Shown one piece after another: positions 22,200-31,474 of a stretch of 64,000 bases of DNA. How positions within the stretch are numbered: position 1 is the stretch's first letter; each line of letters opens with the position of its first letter. Origin of the DNA: Sepiola atlantica. Lineage: Eukaryota; Mollusca; Cephalopoda; Sepiida; Sepiolidae. The position numbers and the translations under genes were made by a program. The notes under the pieces were generated by a model, which saw nothing but the letters and a program-made list of their open reading frames with translations, did no database searches and was not told the DNA's origin. The DNA lies in contig OY744533.1 of assembly GCA_963556195.1 (NCBI GenBank), positions 45,370,913 through 45,434,912 of the forward strand. Direction: 5' to 3'.

Positions 22200-22340
22200 C
22201 TTTCCTTTCAGCAGCATCATCGATGTAATGAAGTCTAAAGGTGACGTCATACCGGTGTAGCACGGGTGCTAATTGGCGCCCTTTTTAATCAGTACCGGCT
22301 TGGATTTTGACTTTTCTGCGGGCTCCGTCTGTTAGTGAAA
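22200..22340 (+). promoter_or_regulatory. Possible promoter/5' UTR with a CRE-like site
   Basis: A locally GC- and CpG-richer stretch in an AT-rich region. It contains TGACGTCA at 22242-22249, the palindromic cAMP response element core, and ACCGGTG, upstream of a well-placed ATG at 22341. No TATA box is obvious at a standard distance. This is inference from sequence only. Confidence 0.35.
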
Positions 22341-22381
22341 ATGGACGTAAAATATTTGGATGATTTCTACTCGTTCTCAGA
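22341..22381 (+). CDS. Candidate first coding exon, unknown gene
   Basis: ATG at 22341 in good context (GTGAAAATGG) opens MDVKYLDDFYSFS, followed by the splice-donor-like junction TCAGA|GTAAGA at 22381/22382. Read through the junction, a stop (TAA) follows immediately, so the exon only makes sense if spliced, leaving phase 2. The acidic/aromatic start is reminiscent of transcription-factor N-termini in a loose sense only; I do not recognise the protein. No downstream exon could be identified in the window. It could equally be a chance match. Confidence 0.3.
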
Positions 22382-23305
22382 GTAAGAACGTTTTATTGTG
22401 AAATTTCAGGGTATCTGAGCGACCCTAATTTTAAAGGAATATATTTTCCCTTGGAAGAGATCAACCTTATGACAAAAGGTTTTTTGTGTGTGTTGTGTAA
22501 AGACAAGCGTCTTTAAATTTAAAAAGAAAATTCCTAAATACTACCCTTTGGAGGTAGTACGTTTTCTGGAGAATTTCATTTGTGAAGTAATTTCAAGAAC
22601 TTGGAGACCCTTGGAATGAAAAGTGTCGAAAGAAAGACAAAAAGGGACATTTAAAACGGACATTTCAGTGAAAACAAAAAGAAAATTATTGCAAACTATG
22701 CCGGAGACTTTCTCCTTCAACTGTTACGGTCCTGTATATTTTGAGTTTTATTTTTATTGTTTTAAGCCCTTTGAGACCCCTTTGTTAAATTGATAAGAAA
22801 ACTTCTTTAGTCATTATTATATGCTTTTATATGAACAAAAAAAGGAATTAATTTGTTTCCAGTTCGTTGTGTCAACGAACTTACCCCTATGTGTTTTTTC
22901 ATGTCATAAGTTTTTTTTATCTTGGTTACTAAGGGTTAACGTAATTAACCCAGCTTTGGGAATTAAAAGCAGCCAGACCCATTTTAATGTTAATAAAACT
23001 CTATTTTAACACAATCGAACCTCTTATTTTATCTTTTCCTCTTGTCATGTTTTCTTTTAAGCTGTGTTTTTAACCCCTTTTGTTACCACCAAATTCGAAC
23101 TTTGCTAACGACCGCAAAATTTCGATAATATTTATTAAGTATTGTTTTTACTGTATGTGTAAGGAATGGAAACTCTGGGTATTTCAGTTCATCTAAAATC
23201 AGTATTGACGGAGAATCCAGAGTCAATTCCGGAAATTGCCGAAACAGTTTACAATTTCAAAGCCATCTTCCTTTCGACGGTTGTGTAGAATTTCCAACAG
23301 AAAAA
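22382..23305. other. No recognisable gene (intron of the candidate gene if that is real)
   Basis: AT-rich, no feature that I can support. Confidence 0.5.
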
Positions 23306-23705
23306 AGGGGTAAAAAAGTCAACAAATAACTGTTACCAAAGGCAATAAAAGTAACTGCCTATTTTTTTGTTGCTGTTGTTTTAAAGTATTTTGACTGTGA
23401 AACCTCGATGTCGTAGCTTTAACAACGCAAAAATCGAAAATTAAACAAAAATACAGCTGATATCTGTCACCAATCGATCGGAAATTTTATTTTCACCCCA
23501 TCTGTATATTTTTATTAGCTGTATTTTTGTTTACATCGAGTAAAATCTGGCGCTGTATTGAATACGTCGGCTTTACAAAGTTCTGAAATCATCGATAAAA
23601 TATGTAAACAAAAGTGCTTTTAAATAGTTTAAAACACAAAAAAAATAGACAGGTAAGTAGAAAAGTAACTTTTGTCTTTGGTAACAGTCATTTGTTGAAT
23701 ATTTG
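23306..23705. repeat. Fold-back repeat O, about 400 bp
   Basis: The outer arms 23310-23365 and 23600-23705 are inverted (CAACAAATAACTGTTACCAA against TTTGGTAACAGTCATTTGTTG). An inner pair (AAACAAAAATACAGCTGATA against ATTAGCTGTATTTTTGTTTA) is also inverted around 23440-23535. A single arm-like copy recurs at 40306-40400. Confidence 0.75.
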
Positions 23706-23784
23706 TTAAGTTTTTTTTTGGGGGGGGGGGGTTCTAAGCAATCGCCATAAACACCGGTTTTCATTTTTTATAGCAGACGATATT

Positions 23785-23879
23785 TCTTAAATTTTAAATG
23801 GTTGTCATTGATTGGTTAATTTGAGTCACGCGAGAAAAATCCTTGATTGTGATTGGTGGCGGGCATAAATAGTGCTGCC
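23785..23879 (+). repeat. Dispersed repeat I with promoter-like motifs, copy 1
   Basis: TTGATTGGTTAATTTGAGTCACGCGAG, broken as ATTGATTGGTTAAT plus TGAGTCACG, then ATCCTTGATTGT. It recurs at 26625-26700 with TGAGTCACGTGAG and partly at 26004-26030. ATTGGTT is an inverted CCAAT box and TGAGTCA is an AP-1 site; GCATAAATAG at 23863-23872 could act as a TATA-like box. Whether it drives transcription is unknown. Confidence 0.55.
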
Positions 23880-24180
23880 GCTTGGTTCTGCTCGGTGCTC
23901 AACAGGCCATCCTCCCATACATTACCCTTTCCTTCGGAGGGCGGCGTCTTCCTAGTTGGAAAGAAGGGTATCTCCAACTGCCTGAGTTGAATTATCTATC
24001 TTCGTCCCCCTCCTCCTTTCGAAAGGAGGGGAGTGAAGGTACAGAATATTTAACAGCCCTCCCCTCATGTTAAGAAACCCATTCTTAACATGAGCAGAGG
24101 GGAGGTCTTTGTTAAATATTCTGTTCCTACACAGGAAGGGGTAATGCCTGGGAGATTGAGCAGTGAGCAGAACCGACAAC
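23880..24180. mobile_element. Large imperfect palindrome of the repeat A superfamily
   Basis: Outer left GGTTCTGCTCGGTGCTCAA (23884-) pairs with the inverse of 24155-24176. The inner left ACAGAATATTTAACA..CCTCCCCTCATGTTAAGAA pairs with 24070-24122. Both halves also show the CCTCC..CATTACCC.TTCC signature of repeat A. The centre is near 24070. Noncoding; frames in it are mirror images of each other. Confidence 0.75.
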
Positions 24181-24744
24181 TGTAATTTTAGCTGGAGGGC
24201 GATACAAAGATAATTTGTAAAGAGTCAAAGATTACAAATGTTGTGTTAATGTCTGCATCGCTGAAAGAAGAACACCTAAAGAATTTCCGTTACAAATAAT
24301 TTTAAACAAACACTATTTGAACATTAACAAAATAGAAGACAAGAATAGATGAAATGAATGAATGAATGAACGTTTACTTCTGTCTGTAAAAAGCAAAACA
24401 TTTTTTTCTCGTGGAAGAAAAACGACAACCTGATATTCGGTAATTAACAAGTGTCTTCTATTTCTTATGCATTCTTTAATATTCTGAACACAAAACAAAT
24501 CTCTGAAAACGCATTAAAAAAAATGTCAAACCTGTTAAAAAGAAAAAATGTCAAATAGAAAAAGAAACGTATTTTCCATACAATTCGTTTGGAATAAATA
24601 AAAGACAAAAAGAACAACATCTTGGTACGATATTTTCTTTCTTTTTTACACGTACGCTCTTTTTTATGTACATTTTGTATACATTCATTCATACTGATTA
24701 CCCCCCCTCTCCTTTCAGAGGATGGCCTTCTGAGAACCGAACAA
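24181..24744. other. No recognisable gene; short (GAAT)n
   Basis: GAATGAATGAATGAATGAAC lies at 24352-24371. The rest is AT-rich with low-complexity frames. Confidence 0.55.
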
Positions 24745-24790
24745 AACAGATACTACACTTTGATTCTAACTCGAGGGCCGGTTAGATAAT
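24745..24790 (-). repeat. U2 snRNA-derived fragment
   Basis: On the minus strand this reads CCGGCCCTCGAGTTAGAATC, then AAAGTGTAGTATCTGTTTTG. This aligns with the U2 snRNA 5' region (CUCGGCC..., then GGCUAAGAUCAAGUGUAGUAUCUGUUC), including the branch-point recognition GUAGUA. It is a short derived piece, not a functional U2 gene: the Sm site and 3' stems are absent. Confidence 0.65.
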
Positions 24791-24834
24791 TGAAACATAT
24801 AGGCCTAAAAAAAAAATCTTTTTTTATGTTATTT

Positions 24835-24921
24835 AAAATATACCAGAGAGATTTCTGTGTGGTGTCTATAGAAAAATAACTTATTTTTCTATAAACACCG
24901 CACAGAAATCGGTCTGGTATT
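24835..24921. repeat. Short fold-back repeat
   Basis: Arms of about 40 bases (AATATACCAGAGAGATTTCT... and its inverse ending GGTCTGGTATTT) separated by three bases; a few mismatches. Confidence 0.85.
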
Positions 24922-25179
24922 TAACAAATACAAACAATATTTCACACATGTCACTCACAAAACAAACCCAATGTGAATATTTCTAAGTTAACGTTAGAAT
25001 TTTTTTTTTTTTCTTATAAGAAAATTTTGGGGAGCAGCATTTACCTAAAAAAAAAAAAAACTAATTAAATTAGACTAAGCCCAATTAATTATCACTAAAT
25101 TATCAAACAGGTATTTTTTTTTAATATAAAGTAGGCATAGTATTTACTCCCCCCTCCCCTCCTCCTCCATGGAGAGTTG

Positions 25180-25500
25180 ACGTGACACGAAGTCCTCCTT
25201 GGCTTTTCGGCTAGGAGTGTGTTCACTTAATCTTTTCTGCACTGTCAGTGTAGGAGAAATCCTTCCAGACTGGGGCATTAAAAATTTTTTTTTGTCCTAA
25301 TCCATAGTGACACTTTTGGGAAGAGATGGATTTTCCCGACATAAAAAAACCGACGTTGTCTCTAAATCTCACCTCGTGAGAAGATACGTAGGGAGACGCA
25401 GTCGGTCTATAGTGGGGTGCGAATCCAGCTTCACTAAAAACGGAAGGGAGGGGAGGCGCACTCTAGAGGGTGCAAAATCTTTCGTGATCGGACCCATCGG
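25180..25500 (+). repeat. Dispersed repeat B, copy 2, with possible U2-like head
   Basis: CTCCTTGGCTTTTCGGCTAG at 25195-25214 resembles the U2 start CUUCUCGGCCUUUUGGCUAA. It is followed by the B body (CAGTGTAGGAGAAATCCTTC, CTGGGGCATT, TTGTCCTAATCCATAGTGAC, AAACCGACGTTGTCTCTAA). The tail CACCCTCTAGAGTG-type sequence (inverse at 26848-26868) extends it. Noncoding. Confidence 0.6.
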
Positions 25501-25504
25501 CATA

Positions 25505-25555
25505 CACCATGTTAAGAATGGCATTCTAAATAATAACGTTATTATTTATTAAAAA
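25505..25555 (-). mobile_element. Fragment of the 197-bp MITE family (see 61190-61386)
   Basis: Matches the left inner part of the complete copy in reverse: CCATGTTAAGAATGG, TTCTAAATAATAACGTTATT. Confidence 0.65.
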
Positions 25556-26034
25556 CAAAAAGCAATGTTCTTTTTTTTTGCTTGTGGAAAACTTTATTTG
25601 TATTTTGTTTTAAGTTCCCTTTCGATTTTAATCAGAGAACAATAGTCAATATTTGGCAATAAATGTTTTTTTTTAGATTTTTTTGCAAATAAAATTTAAG
25701 GCATTATTTAGAAAAAGGTTGAGTTTTTTTTATGATTTGGATCTTTTTCTTTGTCTAGGTTTCTTCGCAACATTTATCAATTTTTTGTGTGGCAATTTCA
25801 TCATTTTTGGAATATAATTTTTCATGTCGATTTAAGAGATAGTTTGTAAATATCTCTTGTTTTCTTTAATTTTCATAATTCTGCCATTGTGTTGGATTTA
25901 TTGGTTCAAAATTGCTTAAAAGGTAATTCCATTGTCCATATAGACCATTTTATGTTTAAATAATGGATTTTAACATTTTCTCTCAATGTATCTATCAAAT
26001 GCTTGGTGGCGGTAAGTGGCGGCGACAAACATGA
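25556..26034. other. No recognisable gene
   Basis: T-rich, AT-rich; no feature supported. Confidence 0.55.
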
Positions 26035-26171
26035 AGAGGGGAGCCTTGTTAACTATTCTGTACTTTCGCCTAACAATTTGATAAACAAAAGATACCGTAA
26101 AAATTGAATTTAACTTGCAAATCCTATTTTTTAAATATCACGATCCGGGTCCGTATACTGCATAAGTACCC
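26035..26171 (+). mobile_element. Right half of the 197-bp MITE family
   Basis: AACTATTCTGTACTTTC, ATAAACAAAAGATACCGTAA, TTGAATTTAACTTG.AAATCC and the terminal ACTGCATAAGTACC match 61276-61386 in order. The left half and both target duplications are missing. Confidence 0.7.
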
Positions 26172-26290
26172 TCTTCTCTCCTCTGTCAGTGAAGGAGAAA
26201 TCCTTCTAGACTGCAGCAATATTCATTTTCGTCTCAATCCGAAGTGCTCCTTTTTATGGGGAGATGGATTTTCGAAAAAAAATGCCCCAT
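26172..26290 (+). repeat. Dispersed repeat B, copy 3 (fragment)
   Basis: TCAGTGAAGGAGAAATCCTT, CTAGACTGCAGCAATATT and CGTCTCAATCCGAAGTG match copies 1 and 2. Confidence 0.6.
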
Positions 26291-26620
26291 CCTCAGAAAT
26301 TAACGTGCGCTTTTATCGATTTGTTTTTTCTTGTATTCTTTTAAGAGATTTTTTAAAAAGGGGACAATCGCAAGTTCTAACCGAAAACAGAAAACAATTC
26401 AATTTTAATTATTATTCGTTGCCAAAGAAAATACAAACAAACAAGAAGCGAATTTCATAAATAAATACATAAATTTGGTGCTTTTAGGAATAGGCTTGAA
26501 AATCCATCAACATTAATTCTATTTTGAAATGTAACAAAAAGAAAAATATTGTATTCAGGATAAAAATAAGTATCGAATTGTATTTCTTCAAACATTGAAT
26601 GCAGACGATACTCTTTATTT
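26291..26620. other. No recognisable gene
   Basis: AT-rich, no feature. Confidence 0.5.
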
Positions 26621-26705
26621 TTAAATGGTTGCGATTGATTGGTTAATTTGAGTCACGTGAGACAAATCCTTGATTGTACTTGGTAGAGGTAAGTGCCGGC
26701 GACAA
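26621..26705 (+). repeat. Dispersed repeat I, copy 2
   Basis: AATGGTTGCGATTGATTGG, TTAATTTGAGTCACGTGAG, ATCCTTGATTGTACTTGGT. The TGAGTCACGTGA stretch combines an AP-1 site with an E-box (CACGTG). Confidence 0.6.
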
Positions 26706-27130
26706 AAAGTGTGTCCCCCCCCCCCCCCGTGGATTATTGCTCTGTTCGATCCCAGGCATTACTCTCTTCTTCGAGAGAGGAGATTTTGTTTATTGCTGAT
26801 CGCCTGCTGTTCCCCAACCGGTGAATGCCGATGTATCCGATCTCGAAAAATTTTGCACCCTCTAGAGTGGTCCCCATCCTATTTTAGTGTAACTGGATTC
26901 CCCACCTGACTGAACCATCAGCCATTTTTTCGGTATGAAAGGGAGGGGGGCACCTTCCCCGGCATTACCTCCTCCCTCGGGAGGGGGGGGTATTGCCGAT
27001 CGTCCTCTACTGGGTAATGCCGACGGGTATTTTTGTACACTTCCACAGTACGTCTCTCGGGCCAGCTGGCCCCCATACACACACGTTGAACTGACTTCAT
27101 GCTTAACCTCGCTAGAGTGGAAAGCGGGGT
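26706..27130 (+). repeat. Dispersed repeat A superfamily, divergent tandem halves
   Basis: After a C15 run, two units with CCAGGCATTACTCTCTTCTT / CCCGGCATTACCTCCTCCCT, ATTGCTGATCGCCTG / ATTGCCGATCGTCCT and GGTGAATGCCGATG / GGTAATGCCGACGG follow each other. It ends in CTTAACCTCGCTAGAGTGG. Several overlapping GC-rich frames on both strands are shadows of this repeat. Confidence 0.6.
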
Positions 27131-27357
27131 CTTCTTTTTTATATAATGAAAGTGAAAGAATCCAAGCATCAATAAATAATGAAGCTGAAAAAATTGGTTA
27201 ATAAAATTAACCGGGCTTGAAAAACAAGAAAGAAAAAGGTCCGCGGAAATATAGAATGTAACTTTTTAACTAATTTAACAGTATATTACTTCTTCTTTCC
27301 GAATTATGTAACCGAGTAATTTGAGATTTCGAAACGAAAGAAATCATACTTACTTAC
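27131..27357. other. No recognisable feature besides the donor downstream flank
   Basis: If 27358-27613 is a minus-strand exon, this is the start of its intron (GTAAGTAAGT...). Confidence 0.35.
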
Positions 27358-27613
27358 CTTTGCCAGAAAGAATATCTCTGTTTGGCAACTCGAAGGGCAC
27401 TGGTGCTTAAAACCCGCGGTAAAATCACTTTCGGATAAGAAGTACCCTTTTCCATTTCGTTTTAGTCTTGGTAGACAATAATCCCTCAAAAGACGATTTA
27501 AAACTTGTAGAAATCTCTGAGTGTATCCTGATAGGTGCGTATAACTTCCAGGAGACCAAAATGGGGGTTTGGTGTCGAATTTTAAAGAGCAAAAATAAAG
27601 GTGGACAGACCAT
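27358..27613 (-). other. Candidate transcribed exon with strong 5' splice site
   Basis: On the minus strand the segment ends CTGGCAAAG|GTAAGTAAGT at 27358/27357, an almost ideal U1-complementary donor. The preceding frame reads MRDYCLPRLKRNGKGYF..., with 44 codons to the junction. A second frame (27613-27425) overlaps it. I recognise neither. It could be the first or 5' UTR exon of a gene or lncRNA, or a chance donor in a mobile element. Confidence 0.3.
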
Positions 27614-27769
27614 TGACCAACGGAGAACGGTTAACTGACCATCCAGGAAAGGTGTTTTTTTTTCTTCTAATTTATAAAATTGCTAAATTCTTATTTAGAG
27701 TTAGTAAATCCGCTCGTGAATAAAACAAAATTTTTTGTACACTTTCTTTTAATTTTTTTTTTTTTTTAA

Positions 27770-28060
27770 TGAATGGGTCACAATGGATAAAATTAAATCC
27801 AGAATCACGACAGCAAGAAATGGGCAGTTTTATGGACAGGTACTGTTGTAATAATGCCAGTATCTTCCGAAAGAAGAGCCGAGCCAGCGTGATGAAATGC
27901 GAACGCGGCGAACACAAATGTTCAAAAACTAATGAATGGAGGGCGAGTGAGATAGTAAGACATTCAAAGGAAAAGCTTCCCGCCTGCTTTTCCTTCTCTC
28001 TTCTTCCTCTTCGCTTTGGTAACATGGGAAAGAAAGAAAGGGCAAATTGATTAAAGGACG
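27770..28060 (+). other. GC-richer segment with an unsupported 93-codon frame
   Basis: A 93-codon frame starts ATG at 27769. It is less AT-rich and CpG-containing (CGAACGCGGCG at 27900) compared with its flanks. I find no domain, splice context or codon regularity, and the other strand is open too (133 codons). Possibly a promoter or CpG patch upstream of the minus-strand candidate exon. Confidence 0.25.
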
Positions 28061-28299
28061 AACTAGAAAACATGCGCGAATCGTTTTGGCGTGAAAAAAA
28101 CTGTAAGTTATTGATAAACTTTAAACGTAATACTAAGTAAAATTACGTGTATTTAATTTGGAAGTATAACACACCAAGTACAAAAAAAAAAAAAAAGTAG
28201 TTTTTTGTTGTTTAATTATTACACTTTGCCTCTCCTGCTCTCAGTGGAAAAATAAAAATAAGATTATTTATTTGGTAAATTTTGTAAATTAACACTCTC

Positions 28300-28870
28300 A
28301 GATAAATCCTCCCCTAAAAAAAATGAGATTCTACTTTTTTTAGGCGATTACATGTGAAGACCCTGAAAAAAACTTGGCGAAAGAGAAAAAAAAAACAATT
28401 AATTTAAAATTTATAGTGGGGGATCAGTTTCGTATATAAATTTAATGTAAAATGATCCCTATTTCAGGGCTATTCTAACCTTTCAAGGCAGTAACTACAA
28501 GAAATTGTGACTAACCCTAAGTCCGAGTAGAAAGGTCGTAAAAGCACACGTAATCCCCTAAAAAAGTACCCCCCTCCCCTAAAAACACAAAAATTATCTC
28601 CCATAGCCCAAAGGATCTTGAGCGGGGGGGGGGGTAACTGTCCTAAAATACTGGAATGGCTCAAGAAAACGGGGATCATTTTATGTTACATTTATATGCG
28701 AAACTCATTCTCAACTCTAAATTCTAAAATAATTGTTTGTTTTTGTTATCTTTTTCTTTCTTTCTGCCATGTTTTTTAGGTGTTCATCACGCGTAATTGG
28801 CTAAAAAGGTACACTCATTTTTTGAGGGGTGATTTAATTGAGGGTGTGAATCTACAATAATACCATTTCT
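28300..28870. mobile_element. Fold-back repeat J, copy 2
   Basis: The left arm 28320-28490 (GAGATTCTACTTTTTTTAGG, ACCCTGAAAAAAACTTGGC, GTGGGGGATCAGTTTCGTA) and inverted right arm 28660-28845 (GGGATCATTTTATGTTACAT, GCGAAACTCATTC, TTTTTCTTTCTTTCTGCCA, TAATTGGCTAAAAAGGTACA) flank a middle with CTAAGTCCGAGTAG and a G10 run. Same family as 7900-8880. Confidence 0.75.
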
Positions 28871-28879
28871 TTTCTCCGA

Positions 28880-29440
28880 TTACACGTCAACATCTTTGAA
28901 ATACTTATAAAAAACATTTTAATACATAAAATAAAATATTTTAGAGTGATCAGTTACACACTTTTTGACCACATAGCGTAGGACAGAACGGGTAACCATT
29001 CCTTTGTATTCCAAGAATGGCCGCCATTTTTAGATTGTAAAGAAATAAAATTCTAAAATATACTAATATATGATATTTATTAGATTTTTATTTTATTTAG
29101 TTTTTCATATTGTCACCCCGAACTGAGGGTTAGGGTTGGGGTTTATGAAAGGCATGTGTTTATGGTCCTGCCCCGCCACTACCACCACCACCTACTTTTT
29201 TCCAGAAGAAAAAAGCAGGATTCTTAAAACAAAAGCAATTCCCTTCATTAACCCAACATTAATCCTAAGTCCGGGGTAGCAATACGAGAACAATCTTTTT
29301 TAAATATACCACTGAAAAATAAATTAATTAAAAAATGGCGGCCATTTTGGAAATAAAAAATGGCTACTCGTTCTGTCTGTGTATGGTCAAGAACTGGGTG
29401 ATCACTGATCATTTTACGTTAAATTTATATAGTAAAGTGA
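28880..29440. mobile_element. Fold-back repeat K, copy 2
   Basis: The left block (28965-29035) has TTTTTGACCACATAGCGTAG, GACAGAACGGGTAACCATT and GGCCGCCATTTTT. The right block (29334-29425) has their inverse: GGCGGCCATTTTGG, GGCTACTCGTTCTGTCTGTG, GTCAAGAACTGGG. The middle contains GAGGGTTAGGGTTGGGGTT. Noncoding. Confidence 0.65.
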
Positions 29441-29885
29441 ACCCTGATACAAAGTCTAAAATATTATTTTTTTATTTTCCCAGTTATTGCACGAAAAATA
29501 AAAATATAATCTCATTTTTATTTACTATCGATTTAATCAGCAAAATTTCGGACTACAAGAAAAAAAGAGTGTAAAAAGTAATTGTTAAATTTTTAGGAGT
29601 TCAGTTTTATACAAATTCAACGTAAAATGTGCACCGTCGCAAAGCTGATTGTTTGGGCCAGTTTTAACGAGAAAAATCCCGTCTACAAACGTCTTTTCAG
29701 AATGTCGAGTTAGGGAATTAAATTTACATTATCTATAACGAATGGAGATTTGGTATCTGTCTATCTGAAGCCGAACTATACTATTAATTACGGTTCAAGA
29801 GAAATAGGCAACTTGATGGCGGCTATTCCAAATTCATAAACGTACGCCACCATTAAGTAAACGGTTTCTCTTTAACCTTAATTAC
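29441..29885. other. No recognisable gene
   Basis: AT-rich. The 79-codon frame at 29335-29574 is low-complexity and partly inside repeat K. Confidence 0.5.
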
Positions 29886-30397
29886 TGCTAGTAGTATCTG
29901 TTCCGATGGATACTGCACAAGACTGGTCCTGTGCAGTTCTAGGAGGTCCACCCTCCCAGGCTTTGCCTCCCCTCTTTGGGGAGGAGTAAGTTTATTGCTT
30001 ACTGCCTGAGGCGCCCCTACCGGGGAATAAACAGAGTTTTTATTTACTCCTCCCCAGGAGTTAGGCACAAGGCAGTTTTATCTTACTCCCACAAGTAAGA
30101 TGTGACCCAAGATCGGGTCGAGAAAGTGGGGTTTGAAAAGCCAGCGCTCGAGAGGTGAGCACTCTGGCCATTTCAAAATTGCCTGGGCAGCCCCGTCGGC
30201 ATTCCCCGGTAGGGGCGCCTCAGACAGTAAGCAATAAACTTACTCCTCCCCAAAGAGGGGAGGCAAAGCCTGGGAGGGTGGACCTCCTAAAACTGCACAG
30301 GACAGGCGTGCAGTATCCATCGGAACAGATACTACACTTTGATCTTAGCCAATTTCCCGATCCGACCTTGGGTCACATCTTACCTTGTGGGAGGTAG
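29886..30397. mobile_element. Palindromic pair of repeat A copies with U2 snRNA-derived ends
   Basis: Arm 29886-30035 reads AGTATCTGTTCCGATGGATA, CTGTGCAGTTCTAGGAGG, CCTCCCCTCTTTGGGGAGG, GGCGCCCCTACCGGGGAAT. Arm 30196-30341 is its reverse complement at about 95% identity. The outer arm on the right continues on the minus strand as TTGGCTAAGATCAAAGTGTA, then GTAGTATCTGTTC. This is U2 snRNA nucleotides about 15-45 with one inserted A, including the branch-point recognition GUAGUA. A second inverted pair of about 36 bases (30083-30120 and 30356-30396: TCCCACAAGTAAGATGTGAC and its inverse) brackets the right-hand copy like terminal inverted repeats. Confidence 0.75.
30296..30360 (-). ncRNA. U2 snRNA-derived segment (not a functional gene)
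   Basis: Minus strand: TTGGCTAAGATCAAAGTGTA followed by GTATCTGTTCCGATGGATAC. The match to the conserved U2 5' domain is near exact over about 27 bases (GGCUAAGAUCAA-GUGUAGUAUCUGUUC). The stem I sequence upstream is only partly kept (TCGGGAAATTGG) and there is no Sm site, stem III/IV or visible snRNA promoter element. Best read as the snRNA-derived module of a mobile repeat. Confidence 0.7.
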
Positions 30398-30439
30398 ATA
30401 AATAACCAATTACTGCTAATAATGCTCAATTAGGGAACG

Positions 30440-30890
30440 GATGCAGTATAGTATATGTTCTTGTTCTGTGGTCATTAAACCATCCTTCCAGGCATTATCT
30501 CCCTCTTTGGAGTGTAGCGTACGTAAACAAAAAAGGAGGAAAGTAAGTGGGGATGAGTCGTGGCCGTCGTAACAGTAAACGATTAAGACGGCCACGGATG
30601 AGTTCACATTCGTGCACAAATCTCATTATCACTCCCCACCAAAAAACGGCAACTTTATTGTCCTTAAAACACACACACACATACATAAACACAAGGTCCG
30701 TTTTTAATGTAGAGGAAATCCAACTCCTCACAAGGAGACACTCTGGATTGGGACAAAAATAAAAATTGCCTCAGAGAAGGATTTCTCCTTCACTGACCGT
30801 GACCGAAGACAGAAAAGATGAAGTGTAGTATCAGAACAGATACTACACTTTGCTCCTAAGGAGATTAGGTTATTATCTGTCTTTGGATGG
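30440..30890 (-). repeat. Dispersed repeats A and B with a U2-derived hairpin
   Basis: On the minus strand: GGAGCAAAGTGTAGTATCTG, then its own short inverse GATACTACACTTC (30820-30850, hairpin), then CATCTTTTCTGTCTTCGGTC and the B body GTCAGTGAAGGAGAAATCC, GAGGCAATTTTTATT, TTGTCCCAATCCAGAGTGTC. Further down, 30470-30520 shows the repeat A signature CCTTCCAGGCATTATCTCCC on the + strand, and 30555-30625 forms a mirrored pair around GGCCGTCGTAAC/GACGGCCACG. Confidence 0.6.
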
Positions 30891-31171
30891 ACAGACTGGC
30901 CATCAAAAATATTGACTATATAAATGTTTGCCTATAACTGCTACTATTGCACGTCTTTAAAAAACCGACTTCGGCTGTGACTGAGAATCATTTCTTTTAG
31001 CAGTAGTATTAAAATCCCTCTACAGTTTGGGGTATGCGAAAAAATCGATAAGAAAAGTTAACAAAGATTAAGGAACAGATCGACTGAATTAATTTTTTTA
31101 TTATTCTTATTTTTATATATACAAGCTATGCTTACCTGGCACTGCCCGTCAGTTTTTTTTTATTATTGGTG

Positions 31172-31278
31172 AATTCCTATTTTAGTCACGTAAATTATTT
31201 AGAGTGAAACGGGTTTGTGTTAAAATATTTTTTACTTAAATCCATTTAATTCTAAATAATTTACGTGACTAAAATATG
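31172..31278. repeat. Fold-back repeat
   Basis: TATTTTAGTCACGTAAATTA (31172-) pairs with its inverse ending 31277; arms about 28 bases with one mismatch, loop about 50. Confidence 0.85.
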
Positions 31279-31474
31279 AACTAACCAAATATATAGTGCG
31301 TTGCCGTGTTAACAAAAAAATTGAATAAGATAATTATTTGTATGCTATGTATATTTGTGTTGCGTTATTTTTTTCAAGTTTGCGTGAAAACAAACAGCTT
31401 TAAAAGTAACATTAAAAAACTAAGTTAGAACAAGTTTCATCGTACACATAAAATGCAAGAATGAAGAGTCATTA

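Noticed and set aside
27672..28073. 133-codon minus-strand frame
   Set aside because: Overlaps an equally open + strand frame, begins and ends in low complexity, no recognisable domain.
30296..30360. Functional U2 snRNA gene
   Set aside because: Only about 30 nt of the 5' domain is present; Sm site and 3' stems are absent and it sits in a repeat.
30155..30397. 80-codon proline-rich frame (also at 31572)
   Set aside because: The same frame occurs in each copy of repeat A because the repeat is conserved, not the protein; indels between copies are not in threes.
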